64,000 nucleotides of DNA, taken from Gloeocapsopsis sp. IPPAS B-1203 (GTDB lineage Bacteria; Cyanobacteriota; Cyanobacteriia; Cyanobacteriales; Chroococcidiopsidaceae). The notes under the pieces were generated by a model. It was not told the origin of the DNA. It made no database searches and saw only the letters and a list, made by a program, of their open reading frames with translations. The position numbers were made by a program, and so were the translations under genes. Location of the stretch: assembly GCF_002749975.1 (NCBI RefSeq), contig NZ_PEIG01000002.1, forward strand, positions 248,001 to 312,000, read 5' to 3'. Shown piece by piece: positions 1-8,971 of this stretch. Positions within the stretch are counted from its first letter, which is position 1. Every line of letters begins with the position of its first letter.

Positions 1-1401
1 TTCACCATTCGGATTCGGGAGGACAGTACCGACACTAGGTAAACCAGGATAAAATCCAGTATCGATGCTGGCATACTCTCCCTCTACAAATAGTTCTGTG
101 CGATCGCCGAGCCTGAAACTCACTATTGGTGAAATACTTAAGGATTCTTTATCAAAAAAATCGATGAAACTATCGGAGTTTTCATAACCTGCATTCAGTC
201 TGTAGAGCACTGATCTGGAATCATCCAATGGTCCTGATAAATCAACGTTTCCTCTATAGAAGGCATAATTTCCGATTGTTGCGTCTACTCGGTAAAAGGG
301 GTCTTGAAGCGGCTGTTTAGTGACCAGGTTAATCGTTCCACCTGGGTTGGCGGAACCATACAGCACTGAAGCTGGACCTAGAAGAACTTCTACTCTCTCA
401 ATATTGAATAGCTCGGTTCCAACTGTTGAGCCACTAACACTACCCACCCCATCAAACAACCCATCTCTGAGAATGTTTCCTGAATTTCTAGTGCTAAAAC
501 CACGAATTGTAAAATCACTTATCGACGAATAAGCTCCTCTTTCTTGAGTGACGCCAGGGACATTTCTGAGAGCATCCTCTACACGAGTCGCTTGCTGATC
601 CCGAATGACCTGCTGCGGTACTACCTGAATTGATTGGGGAATGTCACGAAGTGGGGTATCCGTTCTAGTTGCAGTGCTGGCATTCGGTACGCGATATCCT
701 GTATCCTGCTGTCCCGTGACCAGCAATTCAATCGGCTCATCGCCCTGCGCTGCTGGTATTTCCTGTGGTGTTTCACTCGTCGTCGGCTGCTCACCTTCAG
801 GCTGCTGTGATGGTTGCATTGCTGCAGCAGCAGATGTCAAACCAAAAATCAATCCTTCATCACTGTCAAATAACTCAACTGTTGGCAATCCTGTTTCACC
901 TGCTACTGTCACCCGAATAGTATTAGCATCAAGGTTTGTAACTGTTATCTCACTAATCCCCTCAATAGGGCTTTGAGAACTAAATATGAACGCCTCGCCA
1001 TTGGGTAAACGCAATTGAGCATTAGGTATATCTGCGATAAAGTTATTTCCGATACTGCGATCGCTAATTTGAAGTTGTTCGCCCTGAGTTGTCTGTAATA
1101 TCACCTCCACACCTTTTTCTGTGGGATTAGCTTGTACACTCGTCACTTGTATAACATCCCTCTGGACGGAAGAGGGGTTGGTTGGGGCTGGCGACTGCAC
1201 TAACATAATTGCGCTAGTGCTAGGACGCTCTCTTTCACTAATTTGAGGAATCTCTCTAATTAACTGAGATTTACGTAATACAGATGTAATAGTTTTATCA
1301 TGATCCGGCTTTGCTACTTCTTGAGCCGTTACGCTCATAGCACCCCACAGCCAAACAGAACTTGTTAGTAATAAAATTTGCAATAAATTCTTTGGTTTCA
1401 T
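1..1401 (-). CDS. TonB-dependent siderophore receptor, AMIN domain at N-terminus (C-terminus outside window)
   Basis: Outer-membrane receptor that imports ferric siderophores with energy from TonB. Reading the minus strand from the ATG at 1399-1401 gives a signal peptide (MKPKNLLQILLLTSSVWLWG, then an Ala-Gln cleavage region). An AMIN-like domain follows (about residues 85-190), then a low-complexity Q/E/P linker. Next comes the TonB plug, with TDTPLRDIPQSIQVVPQQV, an IRGFSTR segment and the LLGPASVLYGSANPGG motif, and then the first barrel strands. The frame runs off the left edge, so only about 467 residues are visible. The same architecture, with near-identical plug motifs, recurs at 37977-40493. 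An AraC regulator lies upstream on the same strand (3837-4856), as in the second block. Family assignment is secure; the siderophore is unknown. Confidence 0.93.
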   Translation of the reverse strand, partial: MKPKNLLQILLLTSSVWLWGAMSVTAQEVAKPDHDKTITSVLRKSQLIREIPQISERERPSTSAIMLVQSPAPTNPSSVQRDVIQVTSVQANPTEKGVEVILQTTQGEQLQISDRSIGNNFIADIPNAQLRLPNGEAFIFSSQSPIEGISEITVTNLDANTIRVTVAGETGLPTVELFDSDEGLIFGLTSAAAAMQPSQQPEGEQPTTSETPQEIPAAQGDEPIELLVTGQQDTGYRVPNASTATRTDTPLRDIPQSIQVVPQQVIRDQQATRVEDALRNVPGVTQERGAYSSISDFTIRGFSTRNSGNILRDGLFDGVGSVSGSTVGTELFNIERVEVLLGPASVLYGSANPGGTINLVTKQPLQDPFYRVDATIGNYAFYRGNVDLSGPLDDSRSVLYRLNAGYENSDSFIDFFDKESLSISPIVSFRLGDRTELFVEGEYASIDTGFYPGLPSVGTVLPNPNGE

Positions 1402-1754
1402 TAGATACTCTACACACCTGGCAATATTACGGAAACAATGTCGGAAATCGACAAGTCATCCGTGACTCGTCCCCACACATGTCCTCACACCACAATTTCA
1501 AATTGATTTAGCTTCTAATAAGAAAACTTCTCAATAAAGCTGAGAATACAAGATTTGAAGAAGGTATTGTTGCCGCAAACGGATTTTTTTCTGCCCGATC
1601 GGGATTTTTTTAGTGATGGTGCAACAACAAAGGGCGATCAATCGCTCAAAAAGACGGTTGAGGTGGGATCAAAACTGCCACAAAATTGTTCCCTATGAAA
1701 AACCTGATATAGCGGTATAAGGTAAATATCAAGGTTCAGAGTGCTTTAGAGTAC
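1402..1754. other. Intergenic stretch between TonB receptor and BrnT remnant
   Basis: No supported gene. It should hold the promoter of the TonB receptor, but I could not assign a convincing Fur box or -10/-35 pair by eye. A self-complementary CCCGATCGGG followed by seven T lies near 1594-1610; with no loop it is only a weak terminator candidate. Confidence 0.4.
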
Positions 1755-2028
1755 ATAGATTTATTACGGTTTGAATGGGACAACCAAAAAGCTCAAAAAG
1801 CATGGGGTTTCTTTTGATGAGGCAGCAACTATTTTTTACGATCCACTCTATTTAGAGGATTATGATGAAGCGCACTCTGACCAAGAGGATCGGTTTAAGA
1901 TTATTGGTATGTCAAGCAATGGACGCTTGCTAGTTGCCGCCTATAGTCAGCGAGTTGATAGGATAGGGATCATTAGTTCCAGACTAGCGACTAAAAATGA
2001 ACGACAAATCTATGAATCACAAGCTTGA
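1755..2028 (+). pseudogene. BrnT-type toxin, start lost and frameshifted
   Basis: BrnT toxins are small RNase-like proteins of type II toxin-antitoxin pairs. The usual N-terminal motif FEWDxxKA is present at 1770-1793 (FEWDNQKAQ). The continuation KKHGVSFDEAATIF is in another frame, readable from a TTG at 1771. The frame holding FEWD has no ATG, GTG or TTG back to a stop at 1710; an ATA stands where a start might be (1755). The body and C-terminus (DRIGIISSRLATKNERQ) look normal for the family. I infer a start-codon loss plus a small indel near 1793-1797. If the TTG at 1771 were used, the protein would lack the native first strand. A sequencing error could mimic the frameshift but not also the missing start. 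Confidence 0.6.
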
Positions 2029-2413
2029 ACAGAATGAAACTGAGATTGATGATTTGTTGGAGGAATATGACTTTAGCAAAGCTAAACCAGGTAGACACCG
2101 AGGATTTAAGGGAGCGTTGGTTCGTGTATTTGAGGACGGCACAGAGCAAGTTATCGAGTTGAGTCCGAGAAATAACACTATCAATTTATCTCCTGAAGCA
2201 ATTCGATTAATTATTGAGGCGCTGGAATACCGGATTGAAGCGTACCAGAGACGACTGGAGGAAGGGAGTTTGGACGAGAGTGAATCAGAAGTCATTAATA
2301 ATTTGGTGGTTTTAGCAGCATTGTCGCAGGAATTAAAGAAATCGCTTGAGATGCCTGCTTTATCATCTTTGCGGAAAGACCCCATACGCAGCGAGCGCGG
2401 AGTGTGGGGATGA
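1997..2413 (+). CDS. Antitoxin partner of BrnT (EYDFSKAKPG-type)
   Basis: 138-residue protein overlapping the end of the toxin remnant by 32 nt, the usual toxin-antitoxin arrangement. The N-terminal DDLLEEYDFSKAKPGRHR stretch is typical of cyanobacterial antitoxins paired with BrnT/RelE-like toxins. A second ATG at 2012 could be the true start; neither has a clear Shine-Dalgarno sequence. A helical, Glu-rich central part (about residues 70-115) probably mediates dimerisation or toxin binding. The last residues (after KKSLE) are encoded by a GC-rich hairpin (2380-2409) just before the TnpB element, so the C-terminus may have been rewritten by that insertion. Neutralising a toxin is inferred from position and motif only. 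Confidence 0.6.
   Translation: MNDKSMNHKLEQNETEIDDLLEEYDFSKAKPGRHRGFKGALVRVFEDGTEQVIELSPRNNTINLSPEAIRLIIEALEYRIEAYQRRLEEGSLDESESEVINNLVVLAALSQELKKSLEMPALSSLRKDPIRSERGVWG
2380..2409. repeat. Hairpin at left side of the TnpB element
   Basis: CCCCATAC (2380-2387) pairs with GTGTGGGG (2402-2409) with one G-U pair. It may be the subterminal hairpin of the IS200/IS605-type left end or a terminator of the antitoxin gene. A weaker hairpin (CTAATT/AATTAG) lies at 2442-2459. The exact left boundary of the element is not fixed. Confidence 0.35.
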
Positions 2414-2482
2414 AAGCAAAGCAAAAGTCTGTGGTGCTTAACTAATTGACTTAAATTAGATAAGTATTGTATAGTAAGCACT

Positions 2483-3661
2483 ATGGGAAACAAAGCTTAC
2501 AAATTTAGACTGTATCCAAACAAAGAGCAATCAGCATTTTTGGCAAAATGTTTTGGTTGTTCCAGGTTTGTGTACAACCATTTTTTGAGACTCACAACAG
2601 ATGTCTATGCCGAGTCTAAAAAATCCCTGCGTTACAAAGAATGGGCAAAGCTATTAACAGGTTTAAAGTCAGAGTTTGAATGGCTTAAAGAAGTTAATTC
2701 CCAATCACTACAGCAAACTCTTAAGGATTTAGAGCCAGCATTTGTTAGATTTTTTAAAAAGTTAGGAGGATTTCCAAACTTTAAAAAGAAAAGTAATCGG
2801 CAATCATTCAGAGTTCCACAACACTTTTTAATAGACAATAATGGGTTTCTTAAACTACCTAAGATCACACCTATCAAAATGGTAATTCATAGGGAAATAC
2901 TAGGAACACCAAAGAATGTCACCATATCTAAAACCCCATCTGGGAAGTATTACGCATCAATAGTAACTGAACAAGATATTCCTCACGCTCCTCTGAATGG
3001 TGACAAGATAGGTTTAGATTTAGGGTTAAAAGAGTTTGCTTGTTCCTCAAAGGGTGAGAAGTTTGAGAATCCTCAGTATTTTCAAAAATCTTTACGCCGG
3101 CTTCATATAAAACAGAGGAGAGTAAGCAGAAAAAACAAAGGTTCTAGCAACCGCAGTAAAGCTAGATTAGTTGTAGCTAAGATTCACGAAAAAGTGGCCA
3201 ATCAACGGCAGGACTACCAACATAAAATTAGCCTGAAACTGGTATCCGAGAACCAAAGGATATCAGCAGAAAGTCTAAACATTAAAGGGATGGTAAAAAA
3301 CCGTAAATTAGCCAAACACCTTTGTGATGTAGCTTGGGGCAATTTCCTCACCATGTTGGAATATAAAGGGGATATCTACGGTTGTGAAGTTCACTATGTA
3401 GATAGGTTCTTCCCCAGTTCAAAAAGGTGTTCCAACTGCGGCTACATCAAGCAAGACTTAACACTATCCATTCGTGAGTGGGAATGTCCAGAGTGCAAAA
3501 GTTTTTGGGACAGAGATATTAATGCTGCCCTCAACCTGATGCTGTTCTCTGAATCAAAAATACCCTTGGAAGAAGGGAAATCTACGCCTGATCAGCTAGT
3601 TGTAAGACTAGGTATGAACCGGAATACTGGTTCAGGACAGGAAGCCACAGGTGTAGCGTAG
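2483..3661 (+). CDS. tnpB: TnpB, IS200/IS605-family RNA-guided endonuclease (solitary)
   Basis: 392-residue TnpB/OrfB, the RNA-guided nuclease ancestral to Cas12. The N-terminal helical domain starts MGNKAYKFRLYPNKEQ. The split RuvC domain has D179 (GLDLGLKEFA), E263 (SAESLN) and the C-terminal WDRDINAALNL segment (D343/D345). A target-strand zinc ribbon lies between them, with C316-x2-C319 and C335-x2-C338. All catalytic positions are present and the frame is open over the usual family length, so the protein looks functional. No TnpA transposase is adjacent, so the element cannot move alone. The last part of the gene plus the hairpin downstream probably encode the omega (right-end) RNA. It lies between an AraC gene and a TonB receptor that are adjacent in the paralogous block at 36.9-40.5 kb. 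Confidence 0.93.
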   Translation: MGNKAYKFRLYPNKEQSAFLAKCFGCSRFVYNHFLRLTTDVYAESKKSLRYKEWAKLLTGLKSEFEWLKEVNSQSLQQTLKDLEPAFVRFFKKLGGFPNFKKKSNRQSFRVPQHFLIDNNGFLKLPKITPIKMVIHREILGTPKNVTISKTPSGKYYASIVTEQDIPHAPLNGDKIGLDLGLKEFACSSKGEKFENPQYFQKSLRRLHIKQRRVSRKNKGSSNRSKARLVVAKIHEKVANQRQDYQHKISLKLVSENQRISAESLNIKGMVKNRKLAKHLCDVAWGNFLTMLEYKGDIYGCEVHYVDRFFPSSKRCSNCGYIKQDLTLSIREWECPECKSFWDRDINAALNLMLFSESKIPLEEGKSTPDQLVVRLGMNRNTGSGQEATGVA

Positions 3662-3673
3662 CGTAACCTGTGG
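3645..3673 (+). ncRNA. Candidate omega-RNA 3' hairpin / right end of TnpB element
   Basis: CCACAGGT (3645-3652) pairs perfectly with ACCTGTGG (3666-3673), overlapping the tnpB stop codon. In IS200/IS605 elements the scaffold RNA ends at the right end and the adjacent host DNA supplies the guide. On that reading the guide would begin shortly after 3673. The 5' limit of the RNA and the exact end of the element are unknown. Confidence 0.45.
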
Positions 3674-3836
3674 TACTTCACAAGTGTTCTGAAAGCAACG
3701 TTAGAGCCAGAAATTTTGTTTCTTGATATTGGCGACTATATAGTCTTTAACCAACCGTTACCCTCGTTGTTACCCTTTGTGCCGATTCTTCAAGGCGGAG
3801 AGAACAAATCCTCCTATGCCTCATTCTAATTTAAGG

Positions 3837-4856
3837 TCAAATTCGATGACGGCGATAAGCACTCGGTGTCATGTTCATATGCCGCTTAAACGCATCACAA
3901 AACCGACTCGCACTCGCATATCCTACCCGATGGGCAATCTCAGCAATACTCAACTCGCGATCGCATAACAGTTTCTGTGCTTGCTTAATGCGACACGTTT
4001 GCAAATAACCAAACACTGTTGTGCCAAAAAGGTAGCGGAAGCCTCGCTTTAATTTGTAGTCGTTTAGTCCCACCTGTCTTGCTAGGTCGAGTAGCGATGG
4101 AGGACAATCTAAATCGCGTTGGAGAATTTCTTTTGCTAAATGCAGACGTTCGATATCTGTGGGACGAAAATTTGGGATTGTATTGTATGAACTCTGTCCT
4201 GCTAATTGATGAAACTGTAACACTAATAATTCTAGTACCTTACTTTCTAGGTACATGCGTTTGATGACACCATGATAGGGACAATTGAGCATTTGTTGGA
4301 GAGTCTGTTGCATGGCGGGGGTGCTTTGATTGAGAGATTGATGAAAGCTTTTTGCCGATTTTCCCTCAATCAGCGATCGCAGCAGAGACGAGGTATTGTC
4401 CCAATTCATGCCAAACGACTTTAATCGTTCTAAATCCGTCTTAATTCCCACACTTTTATGGATTTGTTCGGCTGGGAAATATTCAATTGATCGTACTTCT
4501 TTGATGTAGCACAGACAAGTTTCACCAGCAGTTTCTTCGCGGTCTTCTTCTAGCTGAATGCCTGGGTTAATCATACGGCGGTCGCCCGCTAAATAGAAAT
4601 TTGATAACAGCATCCCCTCCCCGTTGTAATGATAGTCTAGACACAAGGGACGCCAATATTGATAGGTAGCAATGTGAATGCTTAGTCCTGGGTGCAGATC
4701 AATAATCCACTCTTCCCCTTGCCCTAATCGCTTTGGAATAGCCCGTCGTCGTTCAACATCATTCCACTGCCAAGGAACCTCACCACACGCATTGGCTTCT
4801 TCCCAGATCGCATTATATTCAGCTTCAGTAATGATCCGTGCTGTGTCGAGTGGCAT
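3837..4856 (-). CDS. AraC-family regulator (PchR-like)
   Basis: 339-residue transcription regulator. The C-terminal ~100 residues form a double helix-turn-helix AraC domain: first helix pair around DLARQVGLNDYKLKRGFRYL, second around IAEIAHRVGYASASRFCDAF, ending NMTPSAYRR. The N-terminal part matches the siderophore-sensing PchR type found beside TonB receptors in cyanobacteria. It is a paralogue of 36870-37928 (shared KLK.GFR..FGTTVFGYL segment and CPYHG/CPYSG...KRMYLE). By analogy with PchR it would activate receptor and transport genes when ferric siderophore is present. The start chosen is the ATG at 4854-4856. Confidence 0.88.
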   Translation of the reverse strand: MPLDTARIITEAEYNAIWEEANACGEVPWQWNDVERRRAIPKRLGQGEEWIIDLHPGLSIHIATYQYWRPLCLDYHYNGEGMLLSNFYLAGDRRMINPGIQLEEDREETAGETCLCYIKEVRSIEYFPAEQIHKSVGIKTDLERLKSFGMNWDNTSSLLRSLIEGKSAKSFHQSLNQSTPAMQQTLQQMLNCPYHGVIKRMYLESKVLELLVLQFHQLAGQSSYNTIPNFRPTDIERLHLAKEILQRDLDCPPSLLDLARQVGLNDYKLKRGFRYLFGTTVFGYLQTCRIKQAQKLLCDRELSIAEIAHRVGYASASRFCDAFKRHMNMTPSAYRRHRI

Positions 4857-4977
4857 TATTCCTATCCCTACTAATTAAGAAAAGGTTTTATTTACTAATG
4901 TCACGTCCGGTTAAATAACCCAACTTTCATTGAGTTGTTAGTTGCCAATTGCTAACCACTCTAGTCACTTTAAAATT

Positions 4978-7900
4978 TTAAGCATTTTCCTGATTGTAAG
5001 TTACTGTAATTGAGAAAATTTTCCAAGGCGCAACTTTATAGATTGGCGATCGCACAGTAGATGTTGTCCGCTCTAATAAATCAACAGTTTCCCCGATTGC
5101 TAAATCTAAATCACTTTTGAAATTTATTTGTGCTGATTCTCCGTTACATTCGTAACAGCGGAGAATCCATCGCTGCGAATTGTCTTCTGACTGTTTAAAT
5201 GCCATCAAAATCAGGTTTTCTGCTGATAAATCAAGAAAACAGCCTACTGGTGGTAAGTTTTGCGAAACGCGATCGCTCTGTGACATTAACATCACTTGTA
5301 GCGGATAATTTAGCTCATATCCGCGTCGTACTGTCTGCGCTTGTTGCCAATTACCTTGATGTGGATAAATCGCATACGTGAATTGATGATTTCCGCGATC
5401 TGCGTCTGGGTTGGGCCATTCTGCACCACGTAACAAAGTCAGGCGTAATTGATGCGGTTGGCTATCGTAGCCGTATTTGCAATCATTCAGTAAACTGACA
5501 CCGTAATTATCAGTACTTAAATCTGCCCAGTGTAGTGCTGGAATTTCCCATTTAGCTTGTTCTGCTGGTGTTTCTGGTTTAGTAGTACGCTGAATCGCAC
5601 CGCAAGGAATTTCATAGGTTGCATAATCAGCTTCAAAGTTGAACGGAAAAGCTGCTTTAACCAAAACATGACGCGATCGCCAGTTGACAGTTGTTTCAAT
5701 TTTCAATAGTGGTAAACCCGCTTGCACCACATAATCTTGACAAAATTCTGATTCTCCGAGTTGACGCACAACGCGAATGCGACTTTGAACGATTCCCTGC
5801 TCTAACCACTCAATTGATTTGAGTTGCAATGGTGGTAAGGGGTGTTGTGCATAGTTGGGGTCAATGTTCCATGCATCCCAATATTGACCACTGTCAGTAA
5901 ATCCTTGTAATTGATTACCTCCATCAGAATGCAATATCTCGCGATCGCACGTCTTATCAACAAGACTCTTTAAGTTTCCGTTTTCACAATCAACAATGAC
6001 CCGTAAAAATTCATTTTCTAGCGTCCAATCTTCAGTTTTTTTTCTATTGTCATAATACTCAACACCTGATATAATTTTTGTATTATTACCCTTTCTTTGC
6101 TCATTTTCTATTGTATTATTTAATACATCGGTAGAAGTAGCTATAAACTTAAGTGCTACTAACCAAAAGACACAATAACCTGTAGCAGGAATATCTTTAG
6201 CACTAAATAATAGTGTCTGAGGAGCAATAATTTGGCAAGGTAGCTGATTTCCTTCTAAGTCGCAAACAACCCAATCTTGTGCATCAGGTAATGTCACGCT
6301 CACAACGTCGGAACGTTGCCAGTTGAGGGAATTAAACACAACCAAGGGTTGCGCGTCAGGATGCGGGGGTGGTGGTAATTTAATGTGAGATGCGATCGCA
6401 CTTAACGACTGCTGAGTAATTTCTGCGGTAACTTGTTCAACTTCTTCCCAAGTTGGGTTAACCTCGGCGTAGACTTCAGGAATGGAAGAACCAGGGAGAA
6501 TATCGTGAAATTGGTTAAATAAAACTTTCTTCCAAGCAGCTTCTAATTGAGCTTGAGGATAAACGAAGCCAGTCGCGATATTAGCTAGTGCGGCAAACAA
6601 TTCTGCTTGATACAAAAATCCTTCACAACGGCGATTCCAGCGCTTTTGATCTGCGTGGGTAGTGTAACAACCGCGATGAAATTCGAGATAGAGTTCATCT
6701 TGCCAAATAGGAAGGGGTGAGGGGTTAAAGATGATTTCTTCATCACGTTGAGAAGTGCTGCGGATTTGTTGGAGATATTTCTGTGCTGTTGTGAATTGCA
6801 GTTGAGGGAAGAAGGGAGAATTTTGCCATTTTTGGGCGACTTCTAGCATATCGCGAGTCGGACCACCGCCGTGATCGCCAACTCCAGGAAGCCATAGTGA
6901 AGTTTTGAAACTTGTTTGCTGTTCCCAGTTGCAGGCATAAGTCTCCATTTTGATCGGGTCAATACCTTCACCAATCGGGGCAGACATGAGACTTAATATT
7001 GCGCTTCCATCAGGCGATCGCCACCAAAAAGCATCATAGGGAAACTTCGTTGTATCGTTCCACAGTAGCTTTTGCGTGACAAAATACTCAATTCCAGCTT
7101 GCTGAAGAAACTGTGGTAACGTAGCGCAAAACCCAAAACTATCGGGTAGCCACGCTACTGTAGAAATCGCACCAAATTTAGCTGAAACATAGCGTTGACC
7201 GTACAATAACTGACGCACAATCGATTCGCCACTGACTAAATTCAGTTCAGGTTCTACCCACAACCCGCCAACTATTTCCCAGCGTCCATTATTAACTTGT
7301 TGTTGAATTGCTGCGAATAAATCAGGGCGATGTTCTTCAATCCAAGCATAAAGTGCAGGCGTAGAATGACAAAATATCAGTTCTGGAAAATCTTGTTGGA
7401 GATTAAGAACAGAAGTAAAAGTACGTTGTGCGGCTTCCCAAGTATCGCTAATTGCCCACAACCAGGCTAGATCAAGGTGTGCATGACCGAGAAGTTGAAT
7501 TTGGCGTTGCTTAATCTCTTGTGCTAAGTATTGCACCGAGGAACGAATAGTAAGCAGTGATTCTGTAAATGCGTGCTTGTCAGGTAGAATTGCCCAATCG
7601 ATTTGTGCTAGCGCTGTCGCCAGGATTGATAATTTTTCAGGATAGAAGGTTTCTAAATATTGTTGTAAAACCGCGAATTCATCTGCAATAAAGCCAGGTT
7701 CAGGATAGGCGGTGTCGGTAGATTCATAAAGACAAAGCGATCGCACTAAAGCCCCAGCATCGTGATTTGGACTGATCAAGCGTAAAATAACCGTAATTTC
7801 TTCGCCTGGTGTTACTGCTGGACTAAGCAGTATGCGAGTTGAACAATCAAATAAATCGCCTTCTTGGACAAGTTGACCGTTAACATAAATTTGTGCAGCC

Positions 7901-8181
7901 TCCGCCCACCAGGTAAGTGCTAAGCGCAAACTTAAACCTGCGATCGGATACCCTGATAAATCATTGGGAATGACAAATTTTTGGGTTAACCACAGTACTT
8001 TTTGCCCCGCTGACCAAGCAATGTGTTCTCTATCATTAAGTTTTACTTCAGTTTGTGATGTTGCTTGCGATTCATCTAAAATCCGCCAATGCGCTTGAAC
8101 GTTGACTTGAGTGCGATCGCGAAGTTTCGCAATCACGGCTGAGATTAAGTTGCTATGAGTTTGAGGTACTGTGGAAGTCAT
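4978..8181 (-). CDS. Alpha-mannosidase, glycoside hydrolase family 38
   Basis: 1067-residue GH38 enzyme that removes alpha-linked mannose. Residues 1-220 form an N-terminal beta-rich domain. The catalytic domain opens with LGHAHLDLAW (zinc ligands H235 and D237) and carries the nucleophile D347 in WLPDSFGF. Later come GDHGGGP and the helical middle domain with WKKVLFNQFHDILPGSS, then large beta-sandwich domains to the end. No signal peptide is seen, so it is probably cytoplasmic. Bacterial and plant members of this size are usual. It stands alone, divergent from the SUKH gene 62 bp away. The first 14 codons and upstream bases recur as a relic at 8859-8910. The substrate, storage or imported mannosides, cannot be told from the sequence. 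Confidence 0.93.
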   Translation of the reverse strand: MTSTVPQTHSNLISAVIAKLRDRTQVNVQAHWRILDESQATSQTEVKLNDREHIAWSAGQKVLWLTQKFVIPNDLSGYPIAGLSLRLALTWWAEAAQIYVNGQLVQEGDLFDCSTRILLSPAVTPGEEITVILRLISPNHDAGALVRSLCLYESTDTAYPEPGFIADEFAVLQQYLETFYPEKLSILATALAQIDWAILPDKHAFTESLLTIRSSVQYLAQEIKQRQIQLLGHAHLDLAWLWAISDTWEAAQRTFTSVLNLQQDFPELIFCHSTPALYAWIEEHRPDLFAAIQQQVNNGRWEIVGGLWVEPELNLVSGESIVRQLLYGQRYVSAKFGAISTVAWLPDSFGFCATLPQFLQQAGIEYFVTQKLLWNDTTKFPYDAFWWRSPDGSAILSLMSAPIGEGIDPIKMETYACNWEQQTSFKTSLWLPGVGDHGGGPTRDMLEVAQKWQNSPFFPQLQFTTAQKYLQQIRSTSQRDEEIIFNPSPLPIWQDELYLEFHRGCYTTHADQKRWNRRCEGFLYQAELFAALANIATGFVYPQAQLEAAWKKVLFNQFHDILPGSSIPEVYAEVNPTWEEVEQVTAEITQQSLSAIASHIKLPPPPHPDAQPLVVFNSLNWQRSDVVSVTLPDAQDWVVCDLEGNQLPCQIIAPQTLLFSAKDIPATGYCVFWLVALKFIATSTDVLNNTIENEQRKGNNTKIISGVEYYDNRKKTEDWTLENEFLRVIVDCENGNLKSLVDKTCDREILHSDGGNQLQGFTDSGQYWDAWNIDPNYAQHPLPPLQLKSIEWLEQGIVQSRIRVVRQLGESEFCQDYVVQAGLPLLKIETTVNWRSRHVLVKAAFPFNFEADYATYEIPCGAIQRTTKPETPAEQAKWEIPALHWADLSTDNYGVSLLNDCKYGYDSQPHQLRLTLLRGAEWPNPDADRGNHQFTYAIYPHQGNWQQAQTVRRGYELNYPLQVMLMSQSDRVSQNLPPVGCFLDLSAENLILMAFKQSEDNSQRWILRCYECNGESAQINFKSDLDLAIGETVDLLERTTSTVRSPIYKVAPWKIFSITVTYNQENA

Positions 8182-8910
8182 CTTGTCGGTTTTATTTCTA
8201 GCATCTGCTGCGCTTAAGTGATTTAATTTAGCAAAGACAGATTATGTATGATTGGTTATGTAAGTCATTGCATCAGGCAGATCGCATTTTTCCAGAATTT
8301 TCTCTTGGCTGGAAGTGTCATTTCAATAGCAGCGCGTGGGAAGATGAGATTAACAAATGTGAACAAGAATTAAATTTATCACTTCCACACAGTTATCGAG
8401 AATTTCTACTGAGGCATAATGGCGCTCATCTGTTTTACAGTGAATTAGAGGATTACTCAGATACCGCTGCTTGGTGGGCGGGTTCCGGAATTAAGATTTT
8501 TGGAACTGGAGAATTGCTAAGCTATAGGCATTACAGACGTATAACCTCCAGCCCATTTACTGATGCAGAAGATCCATCCATACTTGGGTTTGCTTACTTA
8601 GGACGTTTAGGCACAGGCGATTTTTGCGCTTTTGATACAGCATTTGTTGGAAATGAGTGTCCTGTTTTGGACTGCGATCAAGATTATCCATCTTCAAAAT
8701 GGAAGGAGTCTCCAATTGCTTTCTCATTTGAAGAATGGCTAAGTAAAATGTTTGATCGCATTATTAACCACAAAAGCTTACCTGAGTACTGGTTTAGTGA
8801 CTCGTTATATGATAACTCTCTAGAAATATTTGGAAGTTCTACAGACTATTGTTAAACTGCTGAAATTAAGTTGCTATAAGTTTGCGGCACTGTGGAGGTC
8901 ATCTTTTCGA
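8138..8910. repeat. Direct repeat pair flanking the SUKH gene (8138-8189 and 8859-8910)
   Basis: Two 52-bp copies, about 45 of 52 positions identical, 721 bp apart. The left copy is the first 14 codons and ribosome-binding region of the mannosidase on the minus strand. The right copy keeps the equivalent CAT start position at 8900-8902 but has no open continuation. The coordinates given span both copies and the SUKH gene between them. Confidence 0.75.
8244..8855 (+). CDS. SMI1/KNR4 (SUKH) family protein
   Basis: 203-residue SUKH-domain protein. Typical features are the N-terminal helix and motif INKCEQELNLSLPHSYREFLLRHNG (about residues 36-60), the LGFAYLGRLGTGDFCAFD beta core and the SFEEWLSKMFD C-terminal helix. 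SUKH proteins are mainly immunity proteins against nuclease or deaminase toxins, or nutrient-sensing scaffolds. No toxin or polymorphic-toxin cassette is visible nearby, so it could be an orphan immunity gene. It lies between two copies of the mannosidase 5' end, suggesting acquisition by local duplication or insertion. Confidence 0.82.
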   Translation: MYDWLCKSLHQADRIFPEFSLGWKCHFNSSAWEDEINKCEQELNLSLPHSYREFLLRHNGAHLFYSELEDYSDTAAWWAGSGIKIFGTGELLSYRHYRRITSSPFTDAEDPSILGFAYLGRLGTGDFCAFDTAFVGNECPVLDCDQDYPSSKWKESPIAFSFEEWLSKMFDRIINHKSLPEYWFSDSLYDNSLEIFGSSTDYC

Positions 8911-8971
8911 TAAAATCAGATTGTTAAATGAGTAACTAACAATTAACGTAACAAGAAGGCTGGTCACTGGT

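Noticed and set aside
3777-3968. Small plus-strand frame downstream of tnpB
   Set aside because: It is mostly antisense to the AraC gene and has no start signal or homology pattern.
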